64,000 nt of DNA from Rhodococcus xishaensis. Its GTDB lineage: Bacteria > Actinomycetota > Actinomycetes > Mycobacteriales > Mycobacteriaceae. A program made the translations under genes and the position numbers. Positions 57,391 to 64,000 of this stretch are shown here, piece by piece. Where the stretch lies: NCBI RefSeq assembly GCF_004011825.1, contig NZ_RKLO01000007.1, forward strand, positions 62,001 to 126,000, written 5' to 3'. Numbering within the stretch: the first letter of the stretch is position 1; every line of letters starts with the position of its first letter. The notes below the pieces were generated by a model that made no database searches, was not told the DNA's origin, and saw only the letters and a list, made by a program, of their open reading frames with translations.

Positions 57391-58542
57391 TCACTCGGGG
57401 TCGGTCGGTGGTCGCTCGAGCGGAAGTCCCAGCGATGTCCGCTCGCACACGCGCCGCAGGTCGGTAGCCGTGACGATACCGACCAGGCGGCCACTCGCGT
57501 CGACGACCGCGAGCAGGTCCATTCCCGGACGCAGCACGGCGGTGGAGATCACGGTCTCGACGCGGGCGTCTGGACGGATGCGAGCCTCGTCAGCTAGTGG
57601 ACGCGCGAGGCCGCCGATCACGCCCGCGCGATCGGCGGCGTGGGTGAGATCTTGGAGCGAGAGCACACCCACGGGCCGGTCCGAGCGGTCGACCACGGGG
57701 AAGGTGCGGTGACGCAGCCGTGGCAGGATGTCGGCGACGAACGTGCGGACGTCGTCGTCTGCGTGGACGACGGTCGGTGTCCGGGTCATGATTTGGCCGA
57801 CTTCGAGGTCACCCAGCTGATGCCGCATCGATGCGTTCATCAACTCGACGTTGGCGGCGTTGCGCAGGAACCAGCCGAGCAGAATCAGCCAAAGCCCGCC
57901 GATGTTCTGCGTGAACAGGACCTGGATTCCGCCGAGCGTGATCAGGATCAGCCCGAGGACGCGGCCACTGCGCGCGGCGCCGGCCGCGGCCGCCAGACGG
58001 TCTCCGCTGCGCCACCACAGCACGGCGTGCAGCACCCGGCCGCCGTCGAGGGGAGCGCCCGGCAACATATTGAACACGGCCAGAACGACATTCGCGATCC
58101 CGAGCCAGGCGAGTGACCCAGTGACGACTGGGTCGGCTACATCGCGGAGGAGCACGACGAGAAGCAGCGCTGCGATGCCGATCGCGAGGCTGGTGAGTGG
58201 ACCGGCAAGGGTGATCCGCAATTCGGTGCGCGGGTCGTTCGGCTCGCTCTGCAGCTCGGACATTCCGCCGAGCAGCCACAGCGTGATCCGGCGGACGGGC
58301 ACGCCGTCGTGGACGGCGACCACGGAGTGTGCCAGCTCGTGCGCTGCCAACGACAGCACGAACACCACGGCCGCCAGTGCGCCGACCGACCAGTACTCCG
58401 CGATCGACCGTCCGGGATAGGCGGCGGGCAGAATTGATCCGGCCAGCAGTGCCGTGATCAGGGCGAGCGTCGCGAGCAGCGACCAGTGCAGATACAGCCG
58501 GATCCCGAACACCCGGCCGACCGGAATCGACCACTTCAGCAT
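57391..58542 (-). CDS. site-2 protease with tandem CBS domains (Rip3-like)
   Basis: 383 residues. Intramembrane zinc metalloprotease: HELAH (residues about 68-72) and NMLPGAPLDGGRVLHAVLWW holding the third zinc Asp. Six hydrophobic segments in residues 10-220. Two CBS domains follow (VGQIMTRTPTVVHADDDVRTFV...VLSLQDLTHA; DARVETVISTAVLRPGMDLLAVVDASGRLVGIVTATDLRR), which often bind adenosine nucleotides. Resembles the mycobacterial Rip3 type. Substrate unknown, no adjacent anti-sigma gene. Confidence 0.9.
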   Translation of the reverse strand: MLKWSIPVGRVFGIRLYLHWSLLATLALITALLAGSILPAAYPGRSIAEYWSVGALAAVVFVLSLAAHELAHSVVAVHDGVPVRRITLWLLGGMSELQSEPNDPRTELRITLAGPLTSLAIGIAALLLVVLLRDVADPVVTGSLAWLGIANVVLAVFNMLPGAPLDGGRVLHAVLWWRSGDRLAAAAGAARSGRVLGLILITLGGIQVLFTQNIGGLWLILLGWFLRNAANVELMNASMRHQLGDLEVGQIMTRTPTVVHADDDVRTFVADILPRLRHRTFPVVDRSDRPVGVLSLQDLTHAADRAGVIGGLARPLADEARIRPDARVETVISTAVLRPGMDLLAVVDASGRLVGIVTATDLRRVCERTSLGLPLERPPTDPE

Positions 58543-58665
58543 CGGTCACCTCACGCGGCTCGCACGGAGTGTCACCAGTATTCCATCGCCGTCGCGAGCT
58601 GGATGCGAGGGCCGTTGGTCATCTGGCTGCCGAGGCTCGAAGAGCCCGGGCCGAGCGGGTGACGG

Positions 58666-60378
58666 TCAGATCGCGGCAGTCGAGGTGGTCGGCAGGAAGT
58701 GGAAGCCGAACCCGACGTTGGTGGTGTTGGTGGGATCGGGGCCCGCACCGGGAGTGGTGACCTGAACGCGCGGGATCTCGCGCGGGGCCGGCGCCACGGT
58801 CGGGGCCTCCTGCCAGTCGGGTCGGGCCGCCTGAAGTTCCAGCACGATCTCGATGAGTGTGCTCTCGTCCCAGGGGCGGCCACCGACCTGGACGCCGAAC
58901 GGCATGCCTGTCGCCGCCGACCGTCCCGCGGGGGTGGAGATCGCCGGCGCCCCCGTGTAGTTGGCCCAACCGACGTTTCCCATTACGCCGGTGAAGACCG
59001 AGACGCCCGCGATCTCGAGGCGCTTGACACCGTCGGCCTTTGCACCCGGAACGAGGATCGCATCGAGGTCGTTGTCGGCGAACATCCGATTGTATTCGTG
59101 CTGGTAGACCAGCCGATTCCGTGCCGCGGTCATGTAGTCGATCGACGGCACCGCCAGGGAGCCGATCGCCAGGGCAGCGGCTGGGGCGCGGGAGAGCCGG
59201 TACAAGCCCATGCGGTCCTGGAACTGGCGGTGGTAACTGCCCATCTCCGCGGAATCGCCGGTCGTTATGTCTGCTGGCATTGTCGGCAGTTTGACGTCGA
59301 CGGTGGTGCCGCCCAGCCGCCGGACGAGGTCTAGAAAGTCGTCGAAGAGCACACGTGTCGCGTCGGGCAGTGCGTCCACATCCGATCGCACCACGCCGAA
59401 GCGCTTGCCGGACAGCGGTGTGGGGCCGCCCTTCGCGGACAGGGGATAGCCCCCGTCGGGGACCGCCGGGCCCACCGCGGTGCACGGATCCTCCGGGTCC
59501 GCACCGGCCATGAAGCCGAGCATCAGTGCCGCATCGGCGACGCTGCGCCCCATGGGACCGGCGTGATCGCGGGTCCAGGTCAGCGGGATGACCCCGCGGA
59601 CGCTGCAGCGTCCGAAGGTCGGCTTGATCGACGTGATTCCGCATGCGCTGGCCGGCAGTCGCAGCGATCCGCCGGTGTCGGTGCCGGTCGCGAGCGGGAC
59701 GAAGCGCGCGGCAAGCACCGCGGCGCTGCCGCCCGAGGAACCGCCGGGGGAGAACTCGGTGTTCCACGGATTGCCGACCTGTTCGGTGGCCACGCCGATC
59801 GCGAACTCGTCGGTGTGGGCGTGCCCGAGCAGGACCATGCCGGCGTCCTTGAGCCGGCGCCACGCCGTCGAATCCCCGGCCGCGATGTTGCCCTCGAGAA
59901 CGCGGCTGGATGCGGTCAGGGGCAGGCCCGACACGGCGAACAGGTCCTTGAGGGCCAGCGGGAGGCCGCACACCAGGGGGGCGGGGCCGTTGGTGCTCAC
60001 GCTCTGCTGGGACAGTCGCTCCGCCGCAGCGTCTGCGGCCTCGTACGCCATCTCCGGGTAGATCCGGATCCATCCGCCGATCTCGCCGTCGAACTCGGTG
60101 CTGCGGGACAGGCAGGCGTCCAGCAGCTCGCGCGGATGCAGCGCGCCGGATTGCAGCAGGCTCGCTGCCTGCACCGCGTCGAGGAAGGCCGGATCGGTGA
60201 CCGTGATCGAGTCGGGGCTGGGGAGTCCGTTCGCGGGCGCTTGGCTGCGCACGCGACTACGGGCACCGGCGGCCCCGTTCGCGCCGAGCGTCGCCGCACC
60301 GGCAGCTCCGAGCGCGGCCGCGCTCAGGAACCCGCGCCGTGACATTCCGGACCGCGACAGGCCCCTCGGTCCACCCAT
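58666..60378 (-). CDS. Tat-exported amidase
   Basis: 570 residues from ATG 60378 behind GGAAGGG (ATG 60345 also possible). Tat signal: SRRGFLSAAALGAAGAATLGANGAAGA. Amidase signature: LPLALKDLFAVSGLPLTA (Lys), GGSSGGSAAVLAA, GTDTGGSLRLPASACG (cis-Ser and nucleophile). It is folded in the cytoplasm and exported whole. Substrate unknown; a secreted amidase could act on extracellular amides or peptides. It differs clearly from the cytosolic amidase at 3.3 kb. Confidence 0.88.
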   Translation of the reverse strand: MGGPRGLSRSGMSRRGFLSAAALGAAGAATLGANGAAGARSRVRSQAPANGLPSPDSITVTDPAFLDAVQAASLLQSGALHPRELLDACLSRSTEFDGEIGGWIRIYPEMAYEAADAAAERLSQQSVSTNGPAPLVCGLPLALKDLFAVSGLPLTASSRVLEGNIAAGDSTAWRRLKDAGMVLLGHAHTDEFAIGVATEQVGNPWNTEFSPGGSSGGSAAVLAARFVPLATGTDTGGSLRLPASACGITSIKPTFGRCSVRGVIPLTWTRDHAGPMGRSVADAALMLGFMAGADPEDPCTAVGPAVPDGGYPLSAKGGPTPLSGKRFGVVRSDVDALPDATRVLFDDFLDLVRRLGGTTVDVKLPTMPADITTGDSAEMGSYHRQFQDRMGLYRLSRAPAAALAIGSLAVPSIDYMTAARNRLVYQHEYNRMFADNDLDAILVPGAKADGVKRLEIAGVSVFTGVMGNVGWANYTGAPAISTPAGRSAATGMPFGVQVGGRPWDESTLIEIVLELQAARPDWQEAPTVAPAPREIPRVQVTTPGAGPDPTNTTNVGFGFHFLPTTSTAAI

Positions 60379-60616
60379 GCTCGAATCCCTTCCAGAAGTC
60401 CCGGCTGCCCCCGGAAGGGTAGCGGGCTACGGCAAAGTTCGCAGAAAGGACACGTTCCGGTGCACGTGATCGCCTCGGTCACAGACCCGGATCGGTTCGG
60501 TCCTTTCCGGCCACCGGAACGCTTCCTAAGGTGGATTTGTCGAAATCTGTGCGTTGCACGAGTTGCCGTGACGGCACCCGAAGTGTGCACGGCAGACGTG
60601 AACAGGAAGGAACACC
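60379..60616. promoter_or_regulatory. 238-bp divergent promoter region (amidase / fadA)
   Basis: No gene visible. It must carry the promoters of the Tat amidase and the fadAB operon. A run reading GATTTGTCGAAATC near 60533 is a short inverted repeat (GATTT..AAATC), a possible fatty-acid-responsive operator; unproven. Confidence 0.4.
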
Positions 60617-61831
<1,215 letters not shown>

Positions 61832-61863
61832 CGCTCACCGGACAGACAGGAGAGACGAGAACA

Positions 61864-64000
61864 GTGAGCGATCAGAACATCATCGCCTGGGAGCAGGACG
61901 CCGACGGCATCGTCGTGCTCACGATCGACGACCCGAACCAGGGCGCGAACACCATGAACGAGCGGTACCTCTCGTCGATGCGGGCCACCGTGGACCGCCT
62001 CTACGCGGAGAAGGACTCGATCACCGGGGTGGTGCTGACGTCGGGCAAGAAGACGTTCTTCGCCGGCGGCGATCTCAAGAACATGATCGAGGTCGGACCC
62101 GAGGACGCCGAACAGATCTACGAACACTCCAACACCATCAAGTCGGACCTGCGTCGGCTCGAGACGCTCGGCAAGCCCGTCGTCACGTGCATCAACGGTG
62201 CAGCCCTCGGTGGCGGCCTCGAAATCGCACTCGCGACCCACCGCCGCATCGCGGCCGACGTCAAGGGCGTCAAGATCGGCCTGCCCGAGGTCACCCTCGG
62301 CCTGCTTCCCGGCGGCGGCGGCGTTGTGCGCACCGTCCGCATGTTCGGCCTGATGACCGCTTTGACGCAGATGCTGCTGCAGGGTCAGCAGCGCAGGCCG
62401 CAGCAGGCCAAGGAGGTCGGGCTGGTCGACGAGCTGGTCTCCTCCGTCGAGGAGCTGGTGCCCGCCGCGAAGGCGTGGATCAAGGCCAACCCCGAGACCG
62501 GCTTCCAGCCGTGGGACAAGAAGGGCTACAAGATCCCCGGCGGAACCCCCGCCACCCCGGCTTTCGCCGCGAATCTGCCGGCCTTCCCGGCGAACCTGCG
62601 CAAGCAGATCAAGGGTGCCCCGATGGAGGCACCGCGCGCGATCATGGCCGCTGCCGTCGAGGGCAGCCAGGTCGACGTCGACAACGCCCTGCTCATCGAG
62701 TCCCGCTACTTCACCAAGCTCGTCACCGGTCGAGTCGCGAAGAACATGATCCAGGCGTTCTTCTTCGACATGCAGGCCATCGGGTCCGGAGCGTCGCGGC
62801 CGAAGGACGTTCCCAAGCGGGAGATCAAGAAGGTGGGCGTGCTCGGCGCCGGCATGATGGGTGCGGGTATCGCTTACGTGTGCGCGAAGGCCGGATTGCC
62901 CGTGGTCCTCAAGGACGTGACCCTCGAGGCCGCCGAGAAGGGCAAGGGGTACGCCGAGAAGCTCGAGGCCAAGGCGCTCTCGCGCGGCAAGACCACCGAG
63001 GAGAAGTCCAAGGCCCTGCTCGACCGGATCACGCCCAGCGCGGACCCGGCCGACTTCGCGGGCGTCGACTTCGTCGTCGAGGCCGTCTTCGAGTCCGCCG
63101 ATCTGAAGAAGAAGGTCTTCCAGGAGATCGAGGACATCGTCGAGCCGGACGCCCTGCTCGGTTCGAACACCTCGACGTTGCCGATCACCGACCTCGCCAC
63201 GGGCGTCAAGCGATCCGAGGACTTCATCGGCATCCACTTCTTCTCGCCGGTCGACAAGATGCCGCTGGTCGAGATCATCCGCGGTGAGAAGACCTCGGAC
63301 GAGAGCCTGGCCCGCGTCTTCGACTTCGTGCAGGCGATCCGCAAGACCCCGATCGTCGTCAACGACTCGCGTGGCTTCTTCACCTCGCGCGTCATCGGCA
63401 CGTTCGTCAACGAGGCGATCGCCATGGTCGCCGAGGGAATTGAGCCGGCGACCGTCGAGCAGGCGGGCATGCAGGCCGGCTACCCGGCGGCACCGCTGCA
63501 GCTGTCGGACGAGCTGAACCTGACGCTGATGCAGAAGATCCGCGCCGAGACGAAGGCTGCAGCGTTGGCCGAGGGCAAGGAGCTTCCGGCGGACCCGGCG
63601 GGCGAGGTCATCAACTTCCTCGTCGAGGGCAACGACCGCAAGGGCCGCCTCGGTGGCGCCGGCTTCTACGACTACGAGGACGGCAAGCGTGTCGGCCTGT
63701 GGGAGGGGCTACGGGACAACTTCAAGTCCGGCTCGAACAAGGCGCCGATCCAGGACCTGATCGACCGCATGCTCTTCATCGAGGCGATCGAGACGCAGAA
63801 GTGCTTCGACGAGGGTGTCATCACGTCCACCGCCGACGCCAACATCGGCTCCATCATGGGCATCGGTTACCCGGCCTGGACCGGTGGTGTCAGCCAGTTC
63901 GTCGCGGGCTACCCGGGCGGTAGGGCGGGCTTCATTGCCCGTGCCGAGGAGCTTGCTGCGAAGTACGGTGACCGCTTCACTCCGCCGGCGACGATGAAGG
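61864..64000 (+). CDS. fadB: 3-hydroxyacyl-CoA dehydrogenase / enoyl-CoA hydratase, right end missing
   Basis: 712 codons visible from GTG 61864; no stop before the window edge. Enoyl-CoA hydratase domain first ([42 protein letters not shown]), then from residue 320 the dehydrogenase Rossmann fold [41 protein letters not shown] and [12 protein letters not shown]. Hydrates and oxidises the acyl chain before fadA. Family length (about 715-720) suggests only a few residues are cut. Confidence 0.95.
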   Translation, partial: MSDQNIIAWEQDADGIVVLTIDDPNQGANTMNERYLSSMRATVDRLYAEKDSITGVVLTSGKKTFFAGGDLKNMIEVGPEDAEQIYEHSNTIKSDLRRLETLGKPVVTCINGAALGGGLEIALATHRRIAADVKGVKIGLPEVTLGLLPGGGGVVRTVRMFGLMTALTQMLLQGQQRRPQQAKEVGLVDELVSSVEELVPAAKAWIKANPETGFQPWDKKGYKIPGGTPATPAFAANLPAFPANLRKQIKGAPMEAPRAIMAAAVEGSQVDVDNALLIESRYFTKLVTGRVAKNMIQAFFFDMQAIGSGASRPKDVPKREIKKVGVLGAGMMGAGIAYVCAKAGLPVVLKDVTLEAAEKGKGYAEKLEAKALSRGKTTEEKSKALLDRITPSADPADFAGVDFVVEAVFESADLKKKVFQEIEDIVEPDALLGSNTSTLPITDLATGVKRSEDFIGIHFFSPVDKMPLVEIIRGEKTSDESLARVFDFVQAIRKTPIVVNDSRGFFTSRVIGTFVNEAIAMVAEGIEPATVEQAGMQAGYPAAPLQLSDELNLTLMQKIRAETKAAALAEGKELPADPAGEVINFLVEGNDRKGRLGGAGFYDYEDGKRVGLWEGLRDNFKSGSNKAPIQDLIDRMLFIEAIETQKCFDEGVITSTADANIGSIMGIGYPAWTGGVSQFVAGYPGGRAGFIARAEELAAKYGDRFTPPATMK

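Overview
The window is high-GC actinobacterial chromosome, most likely Rhodococcus or a close mycolic-acid relative (Mycobacteriales). This rests on frequent GTG starts, an MMPL transporter, F420-type oxidoreductases (LLM and PPOX classes), a tadA-associated protein known from actinobacteria, a CBS-type site-2 protease, and an aspartate aminotransferase beside the SRP RNA. The genus is inferred.

Layout. 1-6.8 kb: a Clp-family disaggregase cut by the window edge, a glycolipid-binding-domain protein, an amidase overlapping tyrA, the tadA pair, and tRNA-Ser(CGA) with a terminator. 7-8.6 kb: a small accessory patch after the tRNA (mini membrane protein, HTH protein, orphan ORF, lipoprotein). 9-16.2 kb: an F420-type LLM oxidoreductase, a flavin amine oxidase, a decayed LLM monooxygenase, a 48-residue Lsr2-like protein coupled to an unknown gene, a MarR-MFS pair and a YceI protein. 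16.2-22.6 kb: an amino-sugar/tagatose-type catabolic operon (gatY-gatZ-agaS-kinase-DMT permease) divergent from a DeoR repressor. 22.7-31.1 kb: Rrf2, TetR-MMPL, a heterodimeric ABC exporter and an acyl-CoA dehydrogenase. 31-36 kb: SDR, AraC regulator, secreted beta-propeller protein, PPOX protein and a methyltransferase. 36-40 kb: a queuosine salvage cluster (tgt, precursor transporter, gluQ) with a proline-rich membrane protein inside it. 40-44.2 kb: ctaD, a lipoprotein, tRNA-Ser(GGA), SRP RNA and aspT. 44.4-46.7 kb: a sulfatase.

46.8-53.4 kb is the most unusual part. A HhH-GPD DNA-repair-type gene is followed by two further, diverged copies of its own 3' end, about 3.8 and 6.0 kb downstream. 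All three copies contain an identical 29-bp block. The copies bracket two stacked accessory segments: (1) three translationally coupled YefM-like antitoxin ORFs without a visible toxin plus an ABC-2 exporter; (2) an AT-rich methyltransferase plus a damaged IS3-family element. This looks like repeated insertion of foreign DNA at the 3' end of one chromosomal gene.

53.4-64 kb returns to ordinary chromosome: amt, dnaX, a small unknown gene, a site-2 protease with CBS domains, a Tat-exported amidase, and a fadA-fadB beta-oxidation operon running off the right edge.
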